In this document: positions 22,871 to 34,699 of the stretch, piece by piece | Layout: every line of letters begins with the position of its first letter | Position numbering within the stretch: the stretch's first letter is position 1 | DNA from: Dipteris shenzhenensis | Lineage: Eukaryota; Polypodiophyta; Polypodiopsida; Gleicheniales | Assembly (NCBI GenBank): GCA_047967505.1 | Contig: CM106541.1 | Reading direction: 5' to 3' (one strand) | Length of the DNA: 64,000 bases | Notes under the pieces: model-generated | The model's input: only the letters and a program-made list of their open reading frames with translations | Database searches by the model: none | What the model was told of the DNA's origin: nothing | Made by a program: the position numbers and the translations under genes

Positions 22871-23414
22871 GACAATAGAGATGTCATCATGAGATAGATG
22901 GAGCAGCGATTTGTGGGCAAAATGAGGGCATCTCAGCTCACTAGCTTATGCAGAATGGGAAAGGCAAAGAATATCAGAAATAACACGTATCCCGAGGGTC
23001 AAGTCATGTTCTCTTGATGGCGTTCCTGCCTTACCCTTCAGGCTGTGCATGCTTGAGTGGACTCTTCTTGGGAGATACTATGAGCATATCAGCCTAGCAT
23101 ATTAGAGGCTTTGGATGGATCCCAAGTTCACCCCTTCCATACTTTGGCCAGTATATGAATAGACACTATACATACTTTGATGACCACCGAGACGAGTATG
23201 CATCTCTCGGGCAACTTCTGCTACTAGGAGGGCTATTTTCCTTAGGAATGGAGGGGCTCCCCCTTCTTCTCTGAAACTTCCATAGGGTTGAGGTGGCATT
23301 TTCAGCCTCAACCTTGGTTATTTTCTCTATCTTTTTTAGTTCTTTATCTCATGTATTGCATGATGTAGTTTTCACCTTGAGCTTACTCTTGCAGGTTTTA
23401 TTCATACTTAATGG

Positions 23415-23739
23415 TGTTGGATCATGGTGGCTAAGCAGCAAGATGGGAGTGGAACAACCAAAACAACTCTTGTACTTTATTCATGATATATAGGCACTTG
23501 ATATATACATGAGAGCCAAGCTCCACTAATTTCTCCATTGATATTTCAATCAACATCTTTCAATCACACCACACTCCTAGCTTCACTCATTCACACCTAA
23601 TAACTGACACATCATGAGTCACACCTAACTCAGGCACACCTACACACACACATGTTCACACACTCACTCATGTGATCGCACTCAACCACATATCTTGTAA
23701 TCCTTGGTATTGACCCCAGTACGTCAATTTGTCCCATCA
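23415..23739 (-). repeat. 3' LTR of the compact copia element
   Basis: About 325 bp, with TG...CA ends on the minus strand. It aligns with 25258-25574 along its whole length, including TGAGAGCCAAGCTCCACTAA and the Thr-His-like CACACTCACTCATGTGATC block. By eye identity is near 90 percent, so the insertion is old. Confidence 0.9.
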
Positions 23740-24107
23740 TACCCCCCACAAATTGATGACCTCAACCCTAGTAGTAGTCCATGGGAAACTTCATGGCTTA
23801 CCCACCTCTACTGACAACACATCCCAACCTGGTACTCACTCTACTTGCATCAGCAGTAGACTCATTTGGGCATCTTCACTCCAACATGATCTCACTCTGA
23901 CTTTGGTCTGGGTTTACAACTGGGAGATTGCACAATGACTATGCATGAAAATCCCCATGGACTAACAAGGTAAAACCTCAAACATAAGAGTAACAATCAT
24001 TTAATGGGGACATCCCAGGGTAGAGAACCCTTATTGACCACACACACAAACAACTAAGTTGAAGATGTGGGGATATCCTCCCCCTTGATGGCAATCTTTT
24101 TCTGGCG

Positions 24108-24560
24108 TCATTTCCAAGCCACCATTATATCAGACTCATAAACTTGCTTGTCCTTTGCCTTGTTGTTGGTGTAGCTCTTCTTTTTGGTAAAGGTGTAACC
24201 CTTGTGCTTGTTCTTCATGAAATAACACAATCCATTTTTCAATTGTAGCCAAAAGAACTTAATACGCAAGCTATATTTGAAGCACTTCTCTTGTGCACCA
24301 TACATAGTTTGAAGATATTCTCAAGCTTCATATGAAGTATCAAATCCATCAATGTGATGAATATATGAGTCACTTAATCTCAAAGCAATGATAGCAAGGG
24401 CCTTCTTGTGTTTAGCCAACCAAGTAGCTTCTTCTTCACGAGTTGTAGGCTTCTTTTCCTTTCCATTAGCAACACTCCATATGCCTTTGACTTTCACCTT
24501 GGTTTGCCAAGTGTGAAAGCCTTCTCCTTCAAGCTTATCAAATTTTTCTTGAAATGCCAT
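24108..24560 (-). pseudogene. Copia gag fragment inside the compact element
   Basis: The frame begins MAFQEKFDKLEGEGFHTWQTKVKVKGIW (24560) and continues through LAKHKKALAIIALRLSDSYIHHI, a typical copia capsid start. A stop near 24319 is followed, in the same theme, by MYGAQEKCFKYSLRIKFFWL. It then decays into Lys-rich sequence with no zinc knuckle. Confidence 0.8.
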
Positions 24561-25257
24561 GAGAGGGTCTTACCCACAAGTAGGGTAGTTTCTTCTCTCT
24601 TACAGGGCTGTAATAAACTTAAAAATGAGGAAAGATTCAATCAACACTAAAATCCCCAAAGTGGAGTTGACCATACAAGCACCAAGATTACAAAACTGTC
24701 AAAAACATGAACAAAAAATAGGAGGATCTTGGAGCCCACAATTCGCACTCATGAAAGCAGATCTGAAGGTGATTTTTAGGCAGAAATAAACCCTATTAGT
24801 GGACAAGATCCATACCATAGGATGCCCGGAACTATGCGCCAGGTCGCCGGTGAGAATTACTTCAAAATCAACTAGTTTTTCTTTGATTTCTCTTTGTCTA
24901 TGGACTAAATACGCTCAAACTTGAACATAAGCTAGCTCATAAGGTCTCCCAGCCTCCCATAAGAGGAATTAGAGAGATTATTCTCCAGCAGGTTGAATTT
25001 GGCAAAATGGAGCGAACAGTCGACAGTATCAGCACGGGTAGAGGAAGCGATTATTCCCTACTTCCTCCTAGCCAAGGATTTTCCCCAACATGGAGATACT
25101 TGAGCTCAAAGGGTGTTGATAATGGATCAGAGAACGAGAAGAACAAGCCTAAGGAAAAAAGGTGGCAAGAGAGTTAACAAATCCTTCATTTTGGAAGAAG
25201 ATGATGACATGGCAATGAAAGAGGGCTCAAGAAGGATGAAGTGGCTTTGATACCACA

Positions 25258-25574
25258 TGTTGGATCATGGGGCTAAGCATCAAGATGGAGTGGAACAAGA
25301 AAAACAACTCTTGTACGTCATTCATGAGAGAAGGCCAATATATAGGCACTTGATACATACATGAGAGCCAAGCTCCACTAATTTCTACATTGATTTCTCA
25401 ATGAGCATCTCTCAACCACACCACACTCCTAGATTCACTCATTCACACCTACTAACTAACACATCATCAGTCACACCTCTACACACACGTGTTCACACAC
25501 TCACTCATGTGATCACACAACCACATACCTTGTAATCATTGTTATTGACCCTAGTACATCAATTTGTCCCATCA
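25258..25574 (-). repeat. 5' LTR of the compact copia element
   Basis: About 317 bp, partner of 23415-23739. The adjacent GTGGCTTTGATACCACA (25241-25257) contains the complement of the primer-binding site, which fixes the orientation as minus. Confidence 0.9.
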
Positions 25575-25579
25575 AGTGG

Positions 25580-26470
25580 AAGTCTATTTTTTGCAAAAAA
25601 AAGAGAGGAGCCGACTTAGGCTGTAGTATACTAGAGAGCTAAATATAGGCTGAAAGGATGATTGACAGACCTCAACAGAGGACCTCAGCTTACCCATCTT
25701 GGGTTTTTTGCTGAATGCAAAAAGATGCGACTCAATTAAGGACATACAACAAGCACAAATTGCACATAGTAGATGTCACGATCATTGGCCAACTCTCATT
25801 GAGCCTGCATACCCTCCTACATGTGCCCATGTCCTAAAAGGACTCCCATGAGCGCTGTCCCCACAGTTTTTTTTCCCCAAGAAAAGAGACTTCCATTAAG
25901 TGTAAATCAAACCCGTGAGAGCAAGCTCAAAGCGGAAATACATCTTGCAACGCACAAGAAAAACTCCTCATAAAGGGGTGGAAAACGCAATCTGTAGAGG
26001 ATACCACTCCTGACGAAGCTTCATGAGTTACCCGCGTTGTGGACATGCATAACATTCTGAAAACTCCACGCCAATGTATACTGGATGGACCAATCAATAA
26101 CAAAGCGTCCATCGTGTTAGTTGCCAAATGTAGTAGTTTAGCAACATCATGCATTGACTTGAAGCTTTATACTCCAAATAGACTTCAACTGCTTCTTTTT
26201 TTTTTTACCCCAAGAAATAGACTTCTATTAAATTGCTATTTTGAATGACTTATATCTGAAAATCACTAATTAAGTAACAAATTATCAAACATCTTAACTT
26301 TGTAATGCATGCAGATTTGGATTCCATTTACAGCAATGAAAGAGAAAATTCGAAGTAAGTAAATTATTATACTCACTTATTGAAAATCTCCGTTCCTATA
26401 ACAGGTTCAATAATGAAGTTTACTATTATCACTAAAGTTTGCAGCTCTCTGCTTCTGATATTGTACTATG
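25580..26470. other. Flank or intron upstream of the CIP7-like exons
   Basis: No exon could be supported. Two similar segments, a poly-T run followed by CCCCAAGAAA(A/T)(A/G)GACTTC(C/T)ATTAA, occur at about 25868 and 26197. They may be the ends of a small poly-A-tailed insertion lying in minus orientation. If the gene to the right is complete elsewhere, this region is intron. Confidence 0.4.
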
Positions 26471-26475
26471 TGCAG

Positions 26476-28233
26476 GAAACGACTTCTAAAAGCTCTAGAT
26501 GCTCGACATACAGTTCTACAAAATGAACAGAGCATGGCTTTTGCTTGTGCAGCAGCTGCTGGTTTTGACATGATGCATTTGAAGGAGTTAGTGGACTTTT
26601 CTGATTGCTTTGGAGCTTCACGTTTAAGGTATGTAGATGGCTTTAGGATCGTAAGTCGGTATTACCACATTTTTTCAGACAAGTTCCTTCCATGCTCTAG
26701 TTGAGTTGTTTCTGGTTTCTGCAGGGAAGCCTCTATCAAGCTCATCACATTGTGTAAAAAGAGGCAAAAATCTGATCTGGTGGTGGAGCAGATGGACTCA
26801 TTCGCTTGTGCTCATATCACAAAACCTAGGAAGCAATTAGAAACTTGGCATAAAATTCAAATAGAGGAAGGTAGTGATTATTTGAATGCCAATCCTCATA
26901 CTAACTCTCTTGATGGGGAAAGGACAGACATTGGTGGCGATTATTTTGGGTATGCCTCCTTAAAAAGGCAAAGATCACCTACATATTCTATGGTGGACAG
27001 TGACCAAATAAAGACTGATATTCCAGTGCATGATTTGAAGCAATGGAACAAATATAGGGTTGTCTCCAATATAAGCATCTACTCCTGCCTTAAGGTTGGG
27101 TCAAATAAGGCCATTGGAGGAGGACAGCCAAGTGTTAAGGAGGCACAAGAACGAAATTCATTAGGAGAGGAGAAACTCTCAGGTAGTAATGGCTTACAAG
27201 GTTCTGGGGTTCTGAAGGCTGGTTCCACTGTAGACCCATGTAATGGCAAGGGGATATTAACCATGAGGAAAGGTGAAAACCAGATCAGCAAGAAAATGGT
27301 TGTCTTGGTTGAAAAAAAGAAAACTTATGGTGTGAACATATCAGTGAATGACGTGGAAGAGAGTATCATTCAGGGAAAACATAGGGACTCAAAAAACACT
27401 CTAAAAGTAACACATGAACTCTTTGCAAAGGGCATGTAGTAAACAGGCTGAGCAAAGGCTCATGTATGTCGGAAATGCAAGGTGTGCAGCAGGAACTGCA
27501 GAGAACGCCCATTGTTAATGAGGTTTTAATTCTTTCTGAAAGTAGACAGGCAAGTCTAAGCAGAAAACTTAAAGATGAAGTGTTTCAGGATGTTGAAGTT
27601 GACTTTCCAGCTTTGTGCCATGATTTCTACACTGAACAGCAGCCATATCAGGAAATTAGATCCTCAGATGAGTCTTTTATTGTTTCTTCACCGTCTTTGA
27701 TTCAACAGAGAGCAAGCATGGGGAAAAAAACAGACCTAAGCATGGAGATTGAGATGCAGGGTAATGGATTTTATATCATGCCTAAAAATCGTAGTATGAA
27801 GATTGATTCCATGGTACTCAATCAACACGTACCTATCGATGACCTGTTTATGATGCCTTCCCGTACAGAAGGTTGTGGTAATAGGCCTTGGAATGATATA
27901 ACCAACTTTGATACACAGATTCTTGGTGCTGATAGAAAACCTTCCAATCATCATCAAAATCTCCATGTATTTGAGCCATCCAAGGAACACGTGAGAAGCT
28001 TTTGTGAACAATACAATGAAAAGAGAGAGGCAAAGCTAAGAGATGAGTCAAGTTCAAGAAGGGCAGAAAGAGAAGCAAAACTGAAAGCAATGCAAGAAGG
28101 TAAAGAGAAGAGCAAAGCAGACATGGACAAGAAAAGTAGGTGTGAGAAGTCAAGGCTTTTCGCTGAAGCAAGATTATGGGCAGAAAAACTAAGGGCCGAG
28201 AAGGCAAGTTTGCAGAAGATGAAGAAAGATAAG
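26476..28233 (+). pseudogene. CIP7-family (COP1-interacting protein 7-like) gene fragment
   Basis: Two exons are clear. Exon A (26476-26628) follows a TGTGCAG acceptor and ends before GTATGT; it encodes KRLLKALDARHTVLQNEQSMAFACAAAAGFD and SDCFGASRLR. Exon B starts after TTTCTGCAG at 26725 and joins in frame to give the conserved SRLREASIKLITLCKKRQ. Farther on, DESFIV and DDLFMMP segments and the charged block EKREAKLRDESSSRRAEREAKLKAMQ and AEKLRAEKASLQKMKKDK match the long C-terminal region of CIP7-related proteins. CIP7 itself is a nuclear COP1-binding light-response regulator in Arabidopsis. A frame change near 27420-27437, where one frame stops at 27437 and the other continues, breaks exon B. 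The 5' exons (the conserved FQLSPTRTRC-type start) and the last exon are not visible. It is either a decayed copy or a gene with very long introns plus one indel. Confidence 0.8.
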
Positions 28234-30337
28234 GTGCCACTTTTTGGCTTAGATTTCTCGATCCATTTGTCCCATTGCATATCTGCATCAAATGTTTCTT
28301 ATGGACATTTTCTTACTTTCCCCCCCCTAGAAAAGAACCACTTGTATTTGCTTGAAAAATTCATAGATTGATCAGCTTGTGCAAGGGGTTTGCAAATAAG
28401 GACAGGCCAGCTGTTCGCAGCCTGATTCTCATCGTTCCAGCTCACTGCCAAAGGTAACCTTGGAGCAAGTGGATCAAATAGCGAGGTAGACTACAAACAA
28501 CAAATAACTTGATTTATGAAAATACAGAAGGTGCCTGCAGGCTAGGACTTACAGAAACACGCATATATACTCAAAGTTTTCTTGAACTTTCTTTTGCTTT
28601 CTCCCAAATCGAGTGCAGGGTATAGACAATATCCATCCAGACATTGATGAGGGTGACTGCAGACCAAGTCAGAGTCACTTAATCATGTGTTTCATGGGTT
28701 CTAAAGCCCCATGACACATCTAGAAACGTTTTGGCATGTAGAAATGTTTCATCTAAACAATGTTGGCACCATACAAAATGCCATACAAGGTGTATGACCT
28801 TCTTGCATTGAATTAGATGCCGCCACCATGTTCGCCATAATCTATCTACTGCTCTACATCCCTTTAGGCCCCTTGCAAGCTGTCAGTCCTCCACACAGCC
28901 CTTTAGGCCGGACAAAGCTTCCAGTCCTTGATTTCCTTTCACGAGCTTGACATCAGCTTGACTATTTTGGCACTGAAGTTATCACCAAGTATGAAGGGGC
29001 TGTCAGAGAAGACGTAGTTGGCTCAGATGAGGAGGAGAGGATCGGAGGGTACTCCTGATCTTTTCATTGAATATTCTTCCTTCAATTGCTCTCCAGTCTG
29101 CAATTCTTCCTCCCCCTTGGAATAATGACTTGGTTCTGAACACCACTGCTCTTGCTGGTCCGAGTCCCCAAGGGCTTCAACAAAGCTAGTGGGCCTCACG
29201 ATTTCTGTGGTAGGTTCACTTTGTGCTCAGCTTGAGACTAGCTTCTGTCTCACGTACCAATTCTTGTATCTTGTTGTCTTTGGCAGAAGCTTCTTGTCCA
29301 ACATCATCAAGTACCTTTCGAACCTTTCGATCACTCCCTCAAATTCCTCATCACTATTCTGCATAAGCTCGCCTCCCTAACCATTAAGAACCTAGGATGC
29401 TTCTCCACCCTTTTCATCCTTAATATCGAAAGAGTCCCACTGTGATTGCTGGAAATTTCTATGGAAGGGCCTCTACTCTTTCAAAGGTATTACCGGAGGC
29501 CTAAGGTCTTCTACTTCACCAAACTGTGTGCGCAAGAGGGTGCAAGCGTATGATTGGAAAGAAAAAAATGACAATGCTTAATGGAATGTGAGAGAACTTC
29601 AACATAGTTAACCAGTGCAATAGGACAAGCACTTACAATGAGTAAGAATATGAAACAAAGCCATTCCATCATGTTCCGGATCCTGGTGCGCAACCACCAC
29701 CATCACCACACACACACACAATGGCTACAGTGGTTTTTCCCCAAAACCCATACAATGCCCCTGAGAAAAGCTTGTAGCTCTTCACACTCTCTCCTTCTCT
29801 CTGTCTCTGGACAATGATACTTCTCTCTTCCTCTCCTCAAACTTCATCCCCTCTTGCTCATACCCTTGCAATACCTTGACTTTTCCTTTGATTTGAAGTG
29901 AATTCGTCAATGTTTTGTTTATGAAGGACATCAACTGTGGTTGTCCTATCACATCCCATAGCTTACCGCTTCCTCCTTAATGGCTTTTGAACTTCATGGA
30001 TGCATCATCAAAGGCTATGTCATCTTTAAGTGATGGCTTAGCTTCTTGACGATGCCATAACTTTTGGATATACCAACGTCGAGTGGCTTTGATTTTAGAT
30101 TTTGCTTCTCATTGGAAAGCTTGCGTCTCATGGCTTTCTCTTTCTCTAGTGGAGCTGAATATAAAGTAAACAAATGAAACCACTAAGGAATGCATAGCCA
30201 CTATTATTTACCATGACAATGAAAATTGCATTGCGAGTCTAAAGAATCTCATATTTCATACATGCTTGAAATACATTGAAAATAATTATCACTATGTTTG
30301 GGGTTGCATCGAGGATGGATATCTCATCTATTGTCCT
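28234..30337. other. No supported gene
   Basis: After the CIP7-like exon the sequence is AT-rich with short open frames only. A small CA tract lies at 29702-29720. A short stretch near 28435-28480 could be a C-terminal exon of the CIP7-like gene, but the evidence is too thin to call it. Confidence 0.4.
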
Positions 30338-30662
30338 TGTTGGAATATGAAGCCAAAGTGAGTCAAAAATGCGTGTACTAGGTGTCCAGGGGGTGTTTTA
30401 TAATGTAGTGAGTCCTAGACATGCCACGTGTCATATTGGGAGTTATCCCATATACACTATGGCTTTCTAGAGTCTAGTGGCACACTATATAGTGTTGTAT
30501 TTGTCTTGAGTCTTTTGATATCAGTCAACATCAAGCTATCTACATGTGAGTATTTTGGTTATCATTGCCTAGCATTTGTTCTTTCATTCTCCTTTCCATT
30601 TTGCTTTTCATTATGCTTTTCACATTTCCATTCCATTCCTAGCTAGCTACTAGATCTCTTCA
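30338..30662 (+). repeat. Copia-type 5' LTR
   Basis: About 325 bp, starting TGTTGGAATATGAAGCC and ending CTTCA. It is followed after two bases by TGGTATCAGAGC (30665-30676), the Met-tRNA-type primer-binding site, which fixes the plus orientation. It has no partner LTR in the window, so the element is truncated or disrupted. Confidence 0.8.
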
Positions 30663-31794
30663 TATGGTATCAGAGCCATGTTCCTAGCCCTGCTCTCTCT
30701 TTCCCTTTCCCTTTCCCTTCCAAGAGGTTGAGGTGAGGGAGGCCAATGAAGCTACTCTAACTCCTCCTCCTTGGAAGGCTGCCCTCTTTTCTCTTTCCTT
30801 GAACTCTCTTCTTCACGCCATGATATGCCACCTCTTCTCCTTCCTTCAGCTACATCTTTCTATGACCTACAGACGATGTGATGCTTCTATCCGAAGCTAG
30901 AAGCAGAATCATGGCTTTATGTCTACAGCAAAGTTGTAAAGGACCTTGAGTACTACAAATTTTGTTTTTACATCATTGCAATCCGAGTTTTCTATGAAAA
31001 GTTACAGCCCCTGCAAGAAGTGACAAAATTTGTTTCTGCACACGAATTTTGTTCTGGAGCTCAATGATTTGACAGCCCAAGCATGATGCAACCAGCTCAA
31101 CGTGGAGCTGTCCATCCTCTTCATCGTTGACCTCTACTCCAGCCCGCCATTTGCTTCTTCTGCATGACATTCACTTGGAGCTGCTGCCCGCAAGTTCATG
31201 CCCGCATTCTACCCGTCATTCTCTTGGAGCTGCTGTCCAGGCTACCTCTATCTTCTCTGCCCGTCATGTGAGCTCTTGACATTACATTGCGGTGACTCCT
31301 TCATGTGACTACTCCAAACTTTAGTGAAGACTTTCCGAGCTAAATGTGAGTTCTCCGATACTACTTCGACACACTCCACTACAGTGATCTCTCTGATTAG
31401 TTTATTACATCGAGCTTGATGTAGACCACTCTACATCAACAAGTGACTTCTTCAACATTGCTTATTCAATTGGTGCCTGAGGGACTTCGCATTGATTGAC
31501 TTTCCGATTGGTCATGGTACCTGAGGCTTCTACTTCGACATTGGTGACTCTCCTTCCTGCATTTTGAGAGTCATCATGTAATTGCTCCATGTAGCTACCC
31601 ATGGACTTCACCGACACATATTTTGGGGCATTCCTGCCTAGCGCTTCATTGACATCATCATCGACTCGCAGGAATGTGCACACATGTACATTAGCTAGTT
31701 GGAGGACATCTCTTTCACAAAAAGAGATTTTTATTTATTACTACATGCTTGATGTATTTTGGGGAGAAATAGTGTGGGACTTAAGGTGGGACAA
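30663..31794 (+). other. Leader and unassigned interior after the LTR
   Basis: The interval begins with the primer-binding site and a pyrimidine-rich leader (CTTTCCCTTTCCC). No copia gag or pol motif is visible before the Ty3 sequence begins at about 31795 on the other strand. Repeated words (TTGACATTACA, GGAGCTGCTGCCC) suggest a scrambled non-coding interior. Confidence 0.4.
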
Positions 31795-33050
31795 CTAACG
31801 AGAAAGCTTCCAACAAGAGACAAGAAAGCAAACCAGCCAAGGTGGAAACTTAAGAGTAGAGTGGAGGAATAGCCTAGGATGGGTTAGGCGCCACTTTAAA
31901 AGCTTAAAGGCTTGGTTGCATTCTTCTATCCATAAGAATTCCACCAACAATTTGTAAAGTGGCCTGGCTATCATGGCATACCATAAGATAAATCTTCTGT
32001 AGTAGCCAACATGTCCCATGAAGACCTGTACGCCTTTGGAATTTGTAGGATGAGGCAATTTCATGATGGTTTTGATTTTGTCCATGTCAATTGCAATCCC
32101 ATGTTGAGAAACGATATGTCCCAAAACAACTCCATGGGTGACCATGAGCCGACATTTCGTTGGATTTAGGTACATGCCATACTCCTTGCATTTGATTAGA
32201 ACTGCTTCAAGACATTTTAAGTAGTCTTTCTTGTTCGATTGGATGCACAAATCATCCAAGATCACCTATAGGAACTTATTTAGAAATGACTTGAAAGCAG
32301 TGAGCATGACTCTCTGGAATGTGGCCAGGGCATTACAAAGGCTAAATGGCATGACTCTATAGGTGAATATGCCCCATTCTGTAGCAAATGCTATTTTTGA
32401 CTAGTTGGCGGGGGCAATTTGCTCTTGGTTATAGCCACTAAAGACATCCAAGAAGCTGAATATCTTTGATCTAGCCACCTTTTCTTAAAATGTTTCTATT
32501 AAGGGTAGGGGATAGTGATCCCTAATTGTGGGGCATTCACATTCTTTAAGTTAACACATATCCTTAGCTTCTTCTTGCATTTAGGCATGATGACAATGGG
32601 TGAAACCCAATCAATGTGCTCTATCTCATAAATGAATCCCGCATCTAAGAGATTTTCCAGTTCATCATAGATGATGATGTTGTATTTTGGATTTGTTTGA
32701 TAAGGTCCACATACCTTAGGCTGGGTGCCTTCTCTAATAGGTATCATGTGTACTACCATTTTTGGTGAAATTCCTTTCATTTCCTTGTATGACCATTCTA
32801 GGTAGTCTCGGTATTCCATTAGGAGTGCTTTTAGCTTTGTTTCCTCTTCTTGTGTGAGTTGTTTCCCAATGAATACCAATTTCTCTTCCTTCCCTTTCAA
32901 GGAAAGGTTTATTATGCAAGTTTTGGTTGGTCCCTCATAGATTGGAGTCTCTCCAAAGTTATTGGTTTCTTGCACTTCAAATTCTCTTATTAGCCTTGGC
33001 ATTGCTATGAGGACACTAGCACTTGTGTAGTTCTTGAAGTACTGTAGCAC
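31795..33050 (-). pseudogene. Ty3/gypsy reverse transcriptase
   Basis: The frame from 33050 has the pre-RT linker and fingers (GFIYEIEHIDWVSPIVIMPKCKKKLRICVNLKNVN). Broken palm sequence follows (SFLDVFSGYNQEQIAPAN, TYRVMPFSLCNALATFQRVM). The frame from 32265 carries VILDDLCIQSNK, in which Ile-Leu-Asp-Asp stands for the usual YLDD/FLDD, and the connection GHIVSQHGIAIDMDKIKTI and GHVGYYRRFI. Both active-site aspartates remain, but stops near 32275-32500 break the gene. Confidence 0.85.
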
Positions 33051-34079
33051 TTCTCAAAGATCAACCTCTGATGGTGTTGAACTAGCCTGAAATGGGCTAT
33101 GGGCACTGGGTGTTGTAGGATCATTAACCAATTTTTAGGGCTCTTGACATGGACTTTCTTTTTCTAAAGTCTTATTATCAAGCTTCATCTACACATGTGG
33201 CTTAAACTTTTGAAACTTCTTATGTTGGGAATTGTGGGGTAACTTTTCCACTGGCAAAGTAATCCTAAGTAATGATTCATTTGCTATGCATATCCTTCAA
33301 GTCCATCAGGGGTCCATTTAAGAGGAGGTGGCTAAAATTTTGGGGGAGCTAGCTTGGTAAGATACAACTCAATGATCCTAGTTTGGACTCATTTGAACTC
33401 ATTGAAGTGGTTGGCCTTGGCTTTGCAACGATGTCCCAAAAAGGTAATAAGATTTCGTTGTTCAAATATGAGAGATTCCAGAGTCCAATTCCTGAGTCCA
33501 TAGTCAATCGTTGTGCGCCTCCTTCAACTTTCTTGTGGGATCTTCTGCTATTATTCAACTTTGGAATTTCAACTTTGAGAAGTTCAACCACCATTAGGGC
33601 ATGGAGAATGGCTAAATCATTTTCAAAGGCATGGTCTTCAAATTGAGCATTTTTAGCCTCAGTTTCAAGGTCCCAAGGAAAATCTGAGTCCTAATTGGAA
33701 TGGGTAGCTTCTTCAGGTTCACTATTCCATTCAAGGTCAACCATAAAGAATGGCACCTCTGGATTGATTAGTTCTTCAAGTGTGAGTGGAGGTTTTACCT
33801 GCATGACCTTAGCATCAATTTGTGAGAAGATGGGATCTAGTGTATGGTAGTTGTCAATGGTCGCTAATACTTGGATCGAATTGTCGGCATTGCTTTGTGC
33901 AGCCTGGTAAGGCATGCTAGGGGGGCTGGTTTTTTTGAGATCATCATTGAAGAGGTTTCATCCAATGCTCTAGGCACAATTGGTTTTATTGCTCCTATCC
34001 CCACATTGATTCTTATTGAGGTGTCACAATTTTGGATTGTCAATCTATCAGTTCCCCAATCATGGAGGACTAATGCCTC

Positions 34080-34262
34080 CTACAACCAAGGACATCCAAG
34101 CAAGATTTGTTTTCTTGGGAGATCCAAGATTGTGAATTGAAGAGTAAAGCAGACTCCTACAACTTTTGTGGACACTCTATTCACTATTCCTAAGGGCTTT
34201 ACATGTGAATAATCTGCAAGGTGTATGTTGAAATTAGCCTTTTGCAGTGGTGGGGACCCCAT
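34080..34262 (-). pseudogene. Ty3/gypsy aspartic protease fragment
   Basis: The short frame reads VVGVCFTLQFTILDLPRKQILLGCPWL. This matches the second half of the retroviral-type protease, with the ILG(C/M)PWL segment at the end of the domain. The catalytic DSGA-type site expected upstream is not clearly readable. It lies between gag and RT, as expected. Confidence 0.65.
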
Positions 34263-34699
34263 TCATTATAGAGCTCCTTGGATAGGACATTCACACCTAC
34301 TACACCATCCACTATGGCCTGGATTTCATCATATGCTTTATGGACCAAAGGCACAGTGATGTTGCATGTGTCATCTCTCTCACCCTATGTCTTCCATAGG
34401 GGGAGGGGGATTTGCTAGTTCAATCCATCTTTTGAAACTCTCCCAGATATTGGGACAATTTCGTAAGAGTATTCTGATGGGAATGGACACCGAGCAACTT
34501 CGAATGCTAGAGAGTGTGGCACCTTCAAGTTGGCATGGCGGTACATTATGTTGTGGATCTTGTTGTTGTTGGAATAGAGGCTCAAGTACAATGTCAATAC
34601 TAGGTGGGGCCAAGTAAGGGATTGGATCTCGTGCTTGCTTCTTATCCTTGAATTGAGCTTGTTCTTTTTGCACCCATTGTTGAAGTGCCTAAAATCGAT

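Larger units (their letters stand above)
23415..25574 (-). mobile_element. Compact non-autonomous copia element
   Basis: Two LTRs (23415-23739 and 25258-25574) enclose only 1.5 kb. On the minus strand the element starts TGATGGGACAAATTG. Its primer-binding site TGGTATCAAAGC lies next to the 5' LTR (complement of 25243-25254), and a G-rich polypurine tract (complement of about 23740-23755) precedes the 3' LTR. The flanks AATGG (23410-23414) and AGTGG (25575-25579) agree at 4 of 5 bases. Internally only the start of a copia gag is present, and protease, integrase and RT are missing. Confidence 0.85.

Noticed and set aside
26314-26353. Possible small CIP7-like exon before exon A
   Set aside because: It has an AG before and GTAAGT after, and reads AMKEKIR, but joining it to exon A puts the conserved frame out of register.
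29511-29693. Hydrophobic 60-residue frame suggesting a membrane peptide
   Set aside because: There is no start context or family match, and the flanking sequence is non-coding. Short hydrophobic frames are common in AT-rich DNA.
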